Below, piece after piece: positions 26,533 to 34,532 of a DNA stretch of 64,000 nucleotides. The stretch is from NCBI GenBank assembly GCA_029866025.1, contig JARXAD010000001.1, positions 1 through 64,000 on the forward strand. The letters run 5' to 3'. Within the stretch, counting starts at the first letter, position 1, and each line of letters begins with the position of its first letter. The DNA is from Vampirovibrionales bacterium. Its GTDB lineage: Bacteria > Cyanobacteriota > Vampirovibrionia > Vampirovibrionales > Vampirovibrionaceae. The notes under the pieces are model-generated. The model made no database searches and was not told where the DNA came from. It was given only the letters and a program-made list of their open reading frames with translations. A program made the translations under genes and the position numbers.

Positions 26533-27690
26533 ATGCTCCTTACTGAAACTCAACAAACCATCCAAGATTTGGCCCGCCAATTCGTTACCGATGAAGTGTG
26601 GCCCGTCAGTGCCCTGCTAGAAAAAGGTGAAGCCGCTGGCGATAATTACGCCACCTTGTGCCACCTGTGGCAACGGATGGGAGAATTAGGCTTTACGGGG
26701 CTACCGTTTCCTGAGCAATACGGTGGTTCTGCTAGCGATAGTTTGAGTTATTTTTTGGTGTTGAGTGAAATTGCCAAAGCCAGCGCTGCTTTATCCACGG
26801 CCCTCTCGGTGCATGTTTCTTTAATTGGTTTACCTTTGTTGGAATTTGGCACCCCTGAGCAACAGCAAAAATACCTGCCCAAGCTGGTTACCGCCCAAAC
26901 CATTGGCGCTTTTGCTTTAACGGAAGCCAACGCCGGCAGCGATGCCGCCAGTGGCCTGTGCAAGGCCGTCCAAGACGGCGACGATTATGTGCTAAATGGT
27001 ACCAAGCTGTTTATTAGCAACGCCCTACTGGCCGATGTCTTTTTAGTAACGGCTCGCACCAACCCAAACGACACGAGTCATCGTGGCCTCAGCGCCTTTA
27101 TTATTGAGCGCGGCATGGAGGGCTTTAGCATTCAGCCCGGTGAAGAAAAAATGGGCCTAAAAGGTGGTGATTGGGGTGAATTGATTTTTGATAACTGCCG
27201 TATTCCTGCGTCTCAGCGCTTTGGCCCCGAAGGCCATGGCTTTAAGGTGTTTATGAACAGCCTGAACGTGGGCCGCATTGGCATTGCCTCGGTAGCCTTG
27301 GGTGTGGCGCAAGCTTGTTTAGAATCCAGCCTAAAATACAGCGCCGAGCGTCAGCAATTTGGCCAGCCCATCAATCAGTTTCAGGCCATTCAGTTTAAGT
27401 TGGCGGATATGGCCACGGAAATTGAAGCAGCCAAGCAATTGGTGGTGAGCGCCGCCCGATTAAAAGAAGGCAAGCAACCCTTTGCCCAAGAAGCCAGCAT
27501 GGCCAAGCTATACGCCAGCGAGCTGGCCAACCGTTGCGCCAACCATGCCATTCAAATTCATGGGGGCTACGGCTACACCACCGATTTTCCTGTGGAGCGA
27601 TTCTTCCGCGATGCCCGCGTGATGAGCCTGTTTGAAGGCACCAGCGAAATTCAGCGCACCATTATTGCCCGCAGCTTGGTGTCGGTCTAA
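26533..27690 (+). CDS. Acyl-CoA dehydrogenase
   Basis: A 385-residue flavoprotein of the acyl-CoA dehydrogenase family. Motifs: GAFALTEANAGSDAA (FAD/substrate signature 1), the middle beta domain (LNGTKLFISNA), and the C-terminal helical domain with RQQFGQPINQFQAIQFKLADM and YTTDFPVERFFRDARVMSLFEGTSEIQR, where the Glu in FEGTSE is the expected catalytic base of the short-chain type. Length is normal. ATG 26533 is favoured over GTG 26521. It is a lone gene between divergent pheT and pheS; no other beta-oxidation gene is near, so the substrate is unknown. Confidence 0.95.
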   Translation: MLLTETQQTIQDLARQFVTDEVWPVSALLEKGEAAGDNYATLCHLWQRMGELGFTGLPFPEQYGGSASDSLSYFLVLSEIAKASAALSTALSVHVSLIGLPLLEFGTPEQQQKYLPKLVTAQTIGAFALTEANAGSDAASGLCKAVQDGDDYVLNGTKLFISNALLADVFLVTARTNPNDTSHRGLSAFIIERGMEGFSIQPGEEKMGLKGGDWGELIFDNCRIPASQRFGPEGHGFKVFMNSLNVGRIGIASVALGVAQACLESSLKYSAERQQFGQPINQFQAIQFKLADMATEIEAAKQLVVSAARLKEGKQPFAQEASMAKLYASELANRCANHAIQIHGGYGYTTDFPVERFFRDARVMSLFEGTSEIQRTIIARSLVSV

Positions 27691-27771
27691 CCCATCAATG
27701 GGTTTGAGAGCCACGTCGATTGAGAGATAATAAGGGCACTCGCCCTATCGTCACCATTGAAGACTGCTGCC

Positions 27772-28827
27772 ATGCCCACTGCCACTCATTCTTTGTTAGC
27801 TACCCTACAAGCCGAGGCCATAGCAGCCCTTGCTGCTGTGGATTCTCTCGACTCTGCCGAAGCCTTTCGGAACCAATACCTAGGGCGCAGTGGCCAAATC
27901 ACCCTCATCAAGCGAAACCTCAAAGATCTGCCTGCTGAAGAACGCCCCATTGTCGGCGCCCAAGCCAACGAGCTGAGCCAGCTGCTGGAAGCCCAACTGA
28001 CTGAAAAAGAACAGGCCCTCAAATCCGCTGAACTCAATGCCCGTTTGGCCAATGAAGTAATTGACGTGACCATGCCGGGCACCTACTGGCCCCAAGGCAC
28101 GCGCCACCCCATTACCCGCATGATTGATGAATTAAGCGCCATTTTTGCTGGCATGGGCTTTGCCGTGCTGGATGACAACGCCTGCCCCGAGGTAGAAACA
28201 GACTACTACAATTTTGACGCCCTCAATTTTCCGGCAGACCACCCAGCGCGCGACATGCAGGATACCTTTTACACGGCAGTGGCCCCCAATGTGCTGTTGC
28301 GTAGCCAAACCAGCAATGCCCAAATTCGCCACATGGAGGGGCGTACACCCCCGATTCAGGTGATTTCACCGGGACGGGTGTACCGTAACGAGGACGTGAG
28401 CCGCAAAAAGCACGTGCTTTTTCATCAGCTGGAAGGCCTAATGGTGGCCGAAGGCGTTACGGTTGGGCACCTGAAAGGCACCCTCAATGCTTTTATTGAG
28501 CAACTCTTTGGCTTGGACGACCAAGGCCAGCCCATGAAAACCCGCTTCCGTACCAGTTTTTTCCCATTTACCGAGCCCAGCATGGAAGTGGACGTGCTGT
28601 ATCGTCGCACCATTAAAGGCCAAGTACTGGAAGATTGGCTGGAAATTATGGGCTGCGGCATGGTAGACCCCAACGTACTCAGCGAAGTGGGCATTGACCC
28701 AGAGCGCTACAGCGGCTTTGCCTTTGGCATGGGGGTGGAGCGCCTAGCCATGCTGAAATACGGCATCCACAACATTCGCGATTTTTACACCAGCGACTTG
28801 CGGTTTTTAAGAGCCTTTAATGGGTAG
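27772..28827 (+). CDS. pheS: Phenylalanyl-tRNA synthetase alpha subunit
   Basis: A 351-residue class II aminoacyl-tRNA synthetase catalytic subunit that attaches Phe to its tRNA. Residues 1-100 form the coiled-coil tRNA-binding arm; motif 1 to 3 regions are clear: HPITRMIDELSAIF, ISPGRVYRNEDVSRKKHVLFHQLEGLMV (motif 2), FTEPSMEVDV and GFAFGMGVERLAMLKYGI (motif 3). It follows the acyl-CoA dehydrogenase gene by about 80 bases in the same orientation, and may be read through from it. pheT is on the opposite strand. Confidence 0.97.
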   Translation: MPTATHSLLATLQAEAIAALAAVDSLDSAEAFRNQYLGRSGQITLIKRNLKDLPAEERPIVGAQANELSQLLEAQLTEKEQALKSAELNARLANEVIDVTMPGTYWPQGTRHPITRMIDELSAIFAGMGFAVLDDNACPEVETDYYNFDALNFPADHPARDMQDTFYTAVAPNVLLRSQTSNAQIRHMEGRTPPIQVISPGRVYRNEDVSRKKHVLFHQLEGLMVAEGVTVGHLKGTLNAFIEQLFGLDDQGQPMKTRFRTSFFPFTEPSMEVDVLYRRTIKGQVLEDWLEIMGCGMVDPNVLSEVGIDPERYSGFAFGMGVERLAMLKYGIHNIRDFYTSDLRFLRAFNG

Positions 28828-28843
28828 GTCTAATTTTCACTTA

Positions 28844-29161
28844 TTACTTAGCCTTATTCTCCCTAAGAACATATTGGCCACACCCCTCAATCATCACAAA
28901 GAAATCGCCTTCTTTGGAAGTGGAATAAGTACATCCTTTACCTGTAAGCATGCGTTTATAGGCATTAGTAGTGAAAGTGTCGTTCATATTGATATTTGAC
29001 TCTAGTTTGCCATCCTCGCGCGTCTGGAGTTTCAATGCCTCTATTTTTTTGGCTCGTTCGGTCTCCGTCAATGGTGGAGGCTGGTTAGTTGATGGCTTGC
29101 AGCTTACAAGGGCTAAAGCCATTGCTGCAGCAGGTATAATCGTTCCTGGAAATAAACGCAT
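28844..29161 (-). CDS. Small lipoprotein A
   Basis: A 105-residue predicted lipoprotein: signal sequence ending in the lipobox ALVSC (Cys21). The mature part starts Pro-rich, then KKIEALKLQTREDGK and three more Cys late in the chain. AAAGGAG precedes the ATG. It appears distantly paralogous to the next upstream gene (RxxTLKQQLKEEGK there) and both have nearly identical upstream DNA. Function unknown. Confidence 0.78.
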   Translation of the reverse strand: MRLFPGTIIPAAAMALALVSCKPSTNQPPPLTETERAKKIEALKLQTREDGKLESNINMNDTFTTNAYKRMLTGKGCTYSTSKEGDFFVMIEGCGQYVLRENKAK

Positions 29162-29208
29162 GTGTTACTCCTTTAATGCGTGTGTTGTAAAAATATTAGA
29201 ATAATCCT

Positions 29209-29271
29209 TAGCCTGTCATCTTAAGCCCAAGCTATTTTATAATAAGGCGCGTGAAAAACTAAAATTGCCTA
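29209..29271. repeat. Upstream repeat, copy 1
   Basis: Matches 29653-29715. The 49-base core (29223-29271 and 29667-29715) differs at one position only. It contains TTTTATAATAAG and lies 60-110 bases upstream of lipoprotein A, so it probably carries promoter elements. Confidence 0.85.
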
Positions 29272-29275
29272 AGGT

Positions 29276-29623
29276 TTACTCTTCTTTGCCCTTACCCACA
29301 CCCTTGTCATTAGGGAAATTCTTATACATAAAGTGGTCGTGATAGGGTTGGCGAACAAATTGGCCGTCATCAAGTTTTAAAACGAGGGTATCCTTAGGGT
29401 TATCCGGGAAGTTCCATTCATATTCCCCTTGTTGAATCTGATTCAAGTCGTTAAGTAGCGTGGGATCATTTTTGCCCTCTTCTTTTAACTGTTGTTTTAA
29501 GGTCTCTAATCTTCCTGTATAGAATTTACCAAGGTTGGCGGGGCCTTTATTAGGGCCACAACCTGCTGCCCCGAGAGCTAAAACCGTTAAGGGAATGCCA
29601 ACGTTACGTGAAAGCCAACTCAT
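29276..29623 (-). CDS. Small lipoprotein B
   Basis: A 115-residue predicted lipoprotein with lipobox LGAAGC (Cys22). The mature part contains RLETLKQQLKEEGKNDPTLLND, similar to the corresponding part of lipoprotein A, then a beta-rich region (TLVLKLDDGQFVRQP). TTAAGGAAT precedes the ATG. The stop lies just after copy 1 of the upstream repeat, so the gene plus its upstream region look like one unit of a tandem duplication. Function unknown. Confidence 0.78.
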   Translation of the reverse strand: MSWLSRNVGIPLTVLALGAAGCGPNKGPANLGKFYTGRLETLKQQLKEEGKNDPTLLNDLNQIQQGEYEWNFPDNPKDTLVLKLDDGQFVRQPYHDHFMYKNFPNDKGVGKGKEE

Positions 29624-29652
29624 GTGTTATTCCTTAAGGGTGTGTTTTAACA

Positions 29653-29715
29653 GTAGCCTGCCATTGAAGCCCAAGCTATTTTATAATAAGACGCGTGAAA
29701 AACTAAAATTGCCTA
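29653..29715. repeat. Upstream repeat, copy 2
   Basis: Second copy of the repeat at 29209-29271, 30-90 bases upstream of lipoprotein B. On the plus strand its TATAAT also faces the kinase gene at 29753, so it may be a shared, divergent promoter. Confidence 0.85.
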
Positions 29716-29752
29716 CAAGCATGGTCTTAAAACACAGTTTCAGGATTTACGG

Positions 29753-30331
29753 ATGGTACGTTCACCGTTAGTGGCCCTGTCGGGCAAGCAATACGCGGGC
29801 AAAGACCAGTTGGCGGATTGGCTGGTCACCGTCTTGCCCAATCGCTTTGGCCTGACTGCCGTTAAAACCCCCATTGCGGGAGCTATTAAGCAACAGTACG
29901 CTGAGAAAAACCGTTTGTCTCTCCAAGAATTAGAAACCCACAAGGCAAACCATCGCAGCGGTTTAATTGAGTTGGGCAACTGGGGTCGCCAACAATCGCC
30001 AGATTACTGGCTGGAACGGGTCTTGGAAGCCGCCCAGATAGTGGATGGCATTACCATTGTGTCGGATATGCGCTTGCCCCGAGAATATGAGCAATTGAAA
30101 GCTAGTGGCGCCTTGCTTATAAGGCTGGAAGCCGATCGTGGCATTCGCCAAGCCCGAGCGGAACGCTTGAATGGCTTACTTACCAATGAGGCAGACCCCA
30201 CCGAGTGCGCCTTGGACGACATCCAAGTGTGGGATGCCGTGTTAACCAATAACGGTACTGTGGATGAGCTGGCAGCCATTGCTGAAGCGACCCTCTTCCC
30301 TTTATTGCAGGCTCGCTTCTCTCTACAATAG
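29753..30331 (+). CDS. P-loop kinase resembling animal-type phosphomevalonate kinase / dNMP kinase
   Basis: A 192-residue P-loop phosphotransferase. The N-terminal ALSGKQYAGKDQLADWL is a Walker A of the S-G-K-x-x-x-G-K-D type seen in animal-type phosphomevalonate kinase and in phage-like deoxynucleotide monophosphate kinases. Further matches to the former in order: IAGAIKQQYAEKNRLSLQEL, HRSGLIELGNWGRQQSPDYW, IVSDMRLPREYEQL, RLEADRGIRQAR and ECALDDIQVWDAVLTNNG. AGGA lies 7 bases before ATG 29753. No mevalonate pathway gene is in the window, so either substrate is possible. Confidence 0.75.
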   Translation: MVRSPLVALSGKQYAGKDQLADWLVTVLPNRFGLTAVKTPIAGAIKQQYAEKNRLSLQELETHKANHRSGLIELGNWGRQQSPDYWLERVLEAAQIVDGITIVSDMRLPREYEQLKASGALLIRLEADRGIRQARAERLNGLLTNEADPTECALDDIQVWDAVLTNNGTVDELAAIAEATLFPLLQARFSLQ

Positions 30332-30366
30332 CAGCCATGCCGTGCGCAAATGGGAGACTGGATGCG

Positions 30367-31650
30367 ATGAAAATTTTAGTAGTGGGTTCCGGTGGCCGCG
30401 AACATGCCTTGGGCTGGCGATTGTCTCAGGACGTTGGGGCTCCAAACGCCACGCCTTATCAGCTATTTTTTGCGCCAGGCAATCCGGGCATGGCGGCCTT
30501 GGGCCAGTGCTTGGACATTGAGGCGACGAATATCTTTGCTTTAAGCCTGTTTGCCGAAAAAGAAAAAATCGATTTGGTGGTGGTAGGCCCCGAAGCGCCC
30601 TTAGCCGCTGGGTTGGCCGATGCCCTGCAAGCCAAAGGGATAGCCGTGTTTGGGCCGGTACAAGCCGGGGCCCAGGTAGAGGCCAGCAAGGCTTTTGCCA
30701 AAACCCTCATGATGGAAGCAAGGGTCCCTACGGCTGCCTATCAACAGTTTAAAAATCCATTGGAGGCTATTGAAGCCCTAGATAAATTCTCGCTGCCGTA
30801 TGTAATTAAAGAAGACGGGCTGGCCGCCGGTAAAGGCGTGACGGTAACGGAAAGCAAAGCGACTGCTGTGGCGGCGTTAAAACACGCGGCTGCCAAAGGG
30901 GCCAGTGTGGTGGTGGAAGATTTTTTGGTGGGGGGCGAGGTTTCGGTGCTAGCCATGTGCGATGGCACACGGGCCATCCCAATGCTGCCAGCACGCGATT
31001 ACAAACGCGCTTACGATTGTAATCAAGGCCCCAACACTGGGGGCATGGGCAGTATTGCCCCGGTTCCCAACTTGCCCTGCACTTTTTTAAAGCAAGTGCA
31101 GGAACAAGTGCTTGCTCCGATGATGAGGGCTTTTAGGGCGAGAGGCATTGATTACCGTGGCGTGCTGTATGCAGGCTTGATGGTACAAGACAACGGCGAC
31201 ATCAATGTGGTGGAGTTTAACGCCCGCTTTGGGGATCCGGAAACCCAAGTGGTACTACCGTTGTTGAACGAAAACTTGGCGTCGATTTTGTTGGCGGCGG
31301 CTCAAGGGGATTTAAGCGGGTGGGAAAATACTGGTTTTGCCTGGAAAACCCAGCATGCCGTTAGTGTGGTGATAGCCAGCGAAGGGTATCCCGATAGCCC
31401 CCGTAAAGGCGATGGAATGACGTTTCCCTCAGCAATTTCGAGTGATTCGTTGCTATTTCATGCAGGCACGCGCTTAATGCCGAATCAAACCGTGGTAACA
31501 GACGGGGGGCGGGTACTGAATGCTGTGGGATTAGGCGATACCTTGGAAGAGGCTTGTAATAAAGCCTATGGGGTGGCAAATTCGGTGGCCTTTAACGGGG
31601 CATGGTATCGACGTGATATTGGCGCCGTTGAAACCCCTATGGTTGTTTAA
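30367..31650 (+). CDS. purD: Phosphoribosylamine-glycine ligase
   Basis: A 427-residue ATP-grasp enzyme that makes glycinamide ribonucleotide in purine synthesis. Signatures: ILVVGSGGREHALGWRL at the N-terminus, VVGPEAPLAAGLADAL, VIKEDGLAAGKGVTV (ATP binding), GPNTGGMGSIAPVP and VVEFNARFGDPETQVVLPLL. Start at ATG 30367, 35 bases after the kinase gene; GGGAG lies upstream. Length is normal. No other purine gene is adjacent. Confidence 0.97.
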   Translation: MKILVVGSGGREHALGWRLSQDVGAPNATPYQLFFAPGNPGMAALGQCLDIEATNIFALSLFAEKEKIDLVVVGPEAPLAAGLADALQAKGIAVFGPVQAGAQVEASKAFAKTLMMEARVPTAAYQQFKNPLEAIEALDKFSLPYVIKEDGLAAGKGVTVTESKATAVAALKHAAAKGASVVVEDFLVGGEVSVLAMCDGTRAIPMLPARDYKRAYDCNQGPNTGGMGSIAPVPNLPCTFLKQVQEQVLAPMMRAFRARGIDYRGVLYAGLMVQDNGDINVVEFNARFGDPETQVVLPLLNENLASILLAAAQGDLSGWENTGFAWKTQHAVSVVIASEGYPDSPRKGDGMTFPSAISSDSLLFHAGTRLMPNQTVVTDGGRVLNAVGLGDTLEEACNKAYGVANSVAFNGAWYRRDIGAVETPMVV

Positions 31651-31675
31651 CGGCAGTCATAACCCGTCATAAAGC

Positions 31676-31732
31676 CACTATAACAAGGTGGCAATGCAGG
31701 CTTGTTATAGTGTGTGCAGGGCGTTGCCCTGT
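31676..31732. terminator. Two inverted repeats between convergent purD and peptidase genes
   Basis: Perfect 12-bp arms CACTATAACAAG (31676-31687) and CTTGTTATAGTG (31701-31712) with a 13-base loop, then CAGGGC-GTT-GCCCTG (31717-31731), which overlaps the 3' end of the peptidase gene. Position suits a bidirectional terminator, but no T tract follows. Confidence 0.55.
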
Positions 31733-32454
31733 TAGTCTCGGCTACGGCCGCCCACCAAGCGCAACACCCAGTACACCAGCTCCATCAACGAGTACATGGC
31801 GGTGGCCACATACGTCATGGCCGCAGCGGTGAGTACTTTTTTGGCGCCCGTCATTTCGTCGCTGGTTAGGTAACCGCCGGTTTCTAGCACGGCTAAGGCG
31901 CGGCTGCTGGCGTTAAATTCCACAGGCAACGTCACCATATGAAAGGCCACGGCAGCGGAAAATACCGCCACCCCCAGCCAGGCAATCAGGGTGGAGAACG
32001 CGGGGGCCGCCGCAGAGGCAGCACCCAAGCCAATGCCAATCATCAGTAACATGGGGCCAAACTGGCTACCCAAGCCCACCACAGGGGCCATTTTTCCTCG
32101 AATAACCACAGGGACGTAGCCCGTGGCGTGTTGAATGGCGTGGCCGCACTCGTGGGCGGCAATAGCCAAACCGCTAATGGACCGGCCATAAAAATTATCC
32201 GCCGACAGGCGCACGGCTTTAGCACCCGGGTCGTAGTGATCCGTGAGCTCACCTTCAATGGCTTGAATGGCCACGTCTTCAATGTTGTGGCGGCGCAAAA
32301 TAGTTCTTGCCAGTTCTTCGCCGGTCATACCGCTGCGGGCGTCTACTTTTTTGTAGGTGGCCACTGTATTTTTTACCCACAATTGAGGCAAAAATACCAA
32401 GCCCATGCCCACCACGCTAAGTAGCATGTAGCTGGGGTCCATCATCATGAACAT
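31732..32454 (-). CDS. Zinc-dependent membrane peptidase (YugP-like, Zn_peptidase_2)
   Basis: A 240-residue membrane protein of the PF04298 family. It has an N-terminal membrane segment, a soluble stretch with GMTGEELARTILRRHNIEDV and the active-site motif AIAAHECGHAIQHATGY (HExxH), then two or three membrane segments including LIAWLGVAVFSAAVAFHMVTLPVEFNAS. ATG 32454 is chosen because AAAGG lies 9 bases upstream; the ATG at 32463 would touch it. Proteolytic substrate unknown. Confidence 0.92.
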   Translation of the reverse strand: MFMMMDPSYMLLSVVGMGLVFLPQLWVKNTVATYKKVDARSGMTGEELARTILRRHNIEDVAIQAIEGELTDHYDPGAKAVRLSADNFYGRSISGLAIAAHECGHAIQHATGYVPVVIRGKMAPVVGLGSQFGPMLLMIGIGLGAASAAAPAFSTLIAWLGVAVFSAAVAFHMVTLPVEFNASSRALAVLETGGYLTSDEMTGAKKVLTAAAMTYVATAMYSLMELVYWVLRLVGGRSRD

Positions 32455-32551
32455 CGAAATCATCCTTTAACAAAAGCGAACAGCAGGCTTATTATAGCGG
32501 CTTTGGTAAAAACCTAATGACGCTTAAGAAAAAGATTGGTTTCTGGGGGGC

Positions 32552-33796
32552 TTAGGAGGGGCAATAAAACAGCACCAAGCCAATTTCCCACAACGAGGCC
32601 AACACGCTGCGGGCAAAGGCAGTGGGGTCGGTCACGTCGGTAAAGGGCTTAAGGGCCCCTATACACTGCTGCACGGTGTTGCTGTTGTTAATGGCACCAA
32701 ACAAGGCAGCTTGTGGCGGCGTTAAGGGCACCGGTGGATGGGGATCCCGTTGAATCCATGCCGGTAGGTGGGTTTCGCCATTGGCAGGTACAAAGCGGTG
32801 GACGCGCTTGATGGGGATCCACGTTAAAAACTTTGGGCTGTTAAAATTCAGCTGGTAGCTGCTTTTGGGGCGATCCGGGTGACACGCCATAAAGGAATGC
32901 ATGCGAATGCCCCCGTTGAGTAATTCCATGGTTTGCCACTGTTGGGGCTTGGGCAGCGCCATTAGCTTAGCCCGCACCGCCGGGTCTTTAACCCATGCGG
33001 CAGGCTCGTACGCAAAGGGGTCTAACCACCCTTGAAATTCTAACCCCGCATTGTTCACCCAATTGAGGCAATCTTGCACACTAAAGCCGTGATCCATGGG
33101 GTGTAAAAACATATCGACGATGCCGGCGTCGTAGTTCATATCCAAGTTGTTTTTCAGCATAGGTTGGACGGGGTGATGGGCGGGTAATCCGGCTAGCACC
33201 GAGCGCACGAGAGCCACATCATTGGGAGTTTGGCCCAAGCCCAGCAGTTGAAAGGCTTGCTGCAAGCCATACAAGCCCATGCGTCCATACAGCCCGTACA
33301 CCATTGCAAATAGTACGCCGGTTTTTGGGCGAAGCACGGTTTTGAGGGCTTTTAAGCCCGTTAAGGGGTCGGGCAAGTGGTGGAGCACCCCCGAACTAAT
33401 GATGAGATCAAATTTGCCGTCTTTCGTATCCCTTAGGCTAGCCACGTCGTGCAAATCCAGATTGTGGAGCGTTAAGTTGTTGAGTGTGTGTTTTTCTTTC
33501 AGCTTTTGTTCGTGGGCCAAACTGGCGCTGCACATATCAATGCCCACCACGCGAGCCTTGGGGTGTGTGTAGGCTAATTTAGCGGCTTGATTGCTGCCAC
33601 AGCCTGCCACCAAAATATCAATGTTTTCTTGTTTTTGCAGGGCATAAAAGCCATCGGGCCAGTAATGCCAATGCACCATGCGGGGCTCGGCCTCTTCGGC
33701 AATGCCACGGGCGTAGTAAGCTTCCAAATCATGGATGGGCTCGGGGTACACCCACTGCTCGTACTGCTCATTCACGGTGTCGGCAACCAAAATCAC
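32552..33796 (-). CDS. Class I SAM-dependent methyltransferase with C-terminal extension
   Basis: A 414-residue protein. Residues ~55-165 are a Rossmann-type methyltransferase: DILVAGCGSNQAAKLA (motif I), VVGIDMCSASL (acidic end of beta 2) and DLIISSGVLHHLPDPL (motif IV/V). The N-terminal NEQYEQWVYPEP is typical of methyltransferases of the N-x-x-x-x-Y-E-x-x-P-Y-P type that often accompany TPR proteins. The C-terminal ~200 residues are uncharacterised. GTG 33796 follows GGAG by 8 bases. Acceptor unknown. Confidence 0.85.
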   Translation of the reverse strand: MILVADTVNEQYEQWVYPEPIHDLEAYYARGIAEEAEPRMVHWHYWPDGFYALQKQENIDILVAGCGSNQAAKLAYTHPKARVVGIDMCSASLAHEQKLKEKHTLNNLTLHNLDLHDVASLRDTKDGKFDLIISSGVLHHLPDPLTGLKALKTVLRPKTGVLFAMVYGLYGRMGLYGLQQAFQLLGLGQTPNDVALVRSVLAGLPAHHPVQPMLKNNLDMNYDAGIVDMFLHPMDHGFSVQDCLNWVNNAGLEFQGWLDPFAYEPAAWVKDPAVRAKLMALPKPQQWQTMELLNGGIRMHSFMACHPDRPKSSYQLNFNSPKFLTWIPIKRVHRFVPANGETHLPAWIQRDPHPPVPLTPPQAALFGAINNSNTVQQCIGALKPFTDVTDPTAFARSVLASLWEIGLVLFYCPS

Positions 33797-34003
33797 GCGG
33801 GCATCTCCTGTGTGACGAATGGCTATAGAATACCGTATTTATTGCGGAAAATGTACGATAGCCCAATAAAAACAGGCTAATACACGTTGGGTTACATAGT
33901 GGCAACAAAAGGCATGGGTTGGTTTTTATGCCAGTAACTCACCTGTATTGTGTGAGGATTGTTTACGAGAACGAGACGCAAAGATTGTAGGAGATACGAG
34001 GTT

Positions 34004-34489
34004 ATGCCTGTAACCCAAGAAGTGGTAAAGCTAATTGAAAGAACTTTCCCTAAAGCTGCTGCAAAGGCGGGGGGTATTAAACCTGCGCATATAGTTGATA
34101 TGCGTGAGGGTAAGGTTGCCGTAGAGGCAATGCAAGAGACTTTAAAGCCATTGCATAAAGCCGCCCAAGAGAGTGGTAAATCTTTAGACACATATATCCT
34201 TTATGGAAAAGATGAATTTGAAGCATTAGGTGTCAGGGCTAAAGCTTCGCCAGAAGCGATGAAGGATTATGAAGAGGTACAGCGAGCACTCAGTAAAGGG
34301 AAAAAGCATAAAACAACACTCGTAAGCGAAGATGGGGAAAAAATAACCTCTACAGTGAAACAAGCTGGTGAGGACACGATCGTTTTCCGAACGAAGTTCG
34401 AATTTAATGATGAAAAGGCAGCAAAATCAGCTAGGCGTGCTAATACTTGGAATTTATTAAAAAAAGAGAACTTTTTTAAAAATTGGTAA
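34004..34489 (+). CDS. Hypothetical soluble protein, AT-rich gene
   Basis: A 161-residue, lysine-rich, probably mostly helical protein starting at ATG 34004 with AGGAGA upstream. No signal sequence or membrane segment. Contains a TTLVSEDGEKITSTVKQAGEDTIVFRTKF beta-rich part and a basic C-terminus ending in KENFFKNW. The gene is more AT-rich than its neighbours and has its own terminator, which suggests an independently acquired unit. No family recognised. Confidence 0.7.
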   Translation: MPVTQEVVKLIERTFPKAAAKAGGIKPAHIVDMREGKVAVEAMQETLKPLHKAAQESGKSLDTYILYGKDEFEALGVRAKASPEAMKDYEEVQRALSKGKKHKTTLVSEDGEKITSTVKQAGEDTIVFRTKFEFNDEKAAKSARRANTWNLLKKENFFKNW

Positions 34490-34497
34490 ACGTTTTG

Positions 34498-34532
34498 GGC
34501 CCCCTTTTTTGCTATGAGGGGGCTTTTTTATT
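34498..34532 (+). terminator. Terminator
   Basis: GGGCCCCC (34498-34504) pairs with GGGGGC (34518-34523), then TTTTTTATT. It ends the hypothetical gene; the T tract reaches the 3' end of pyrD on the other strand. Confidence 0.85.
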
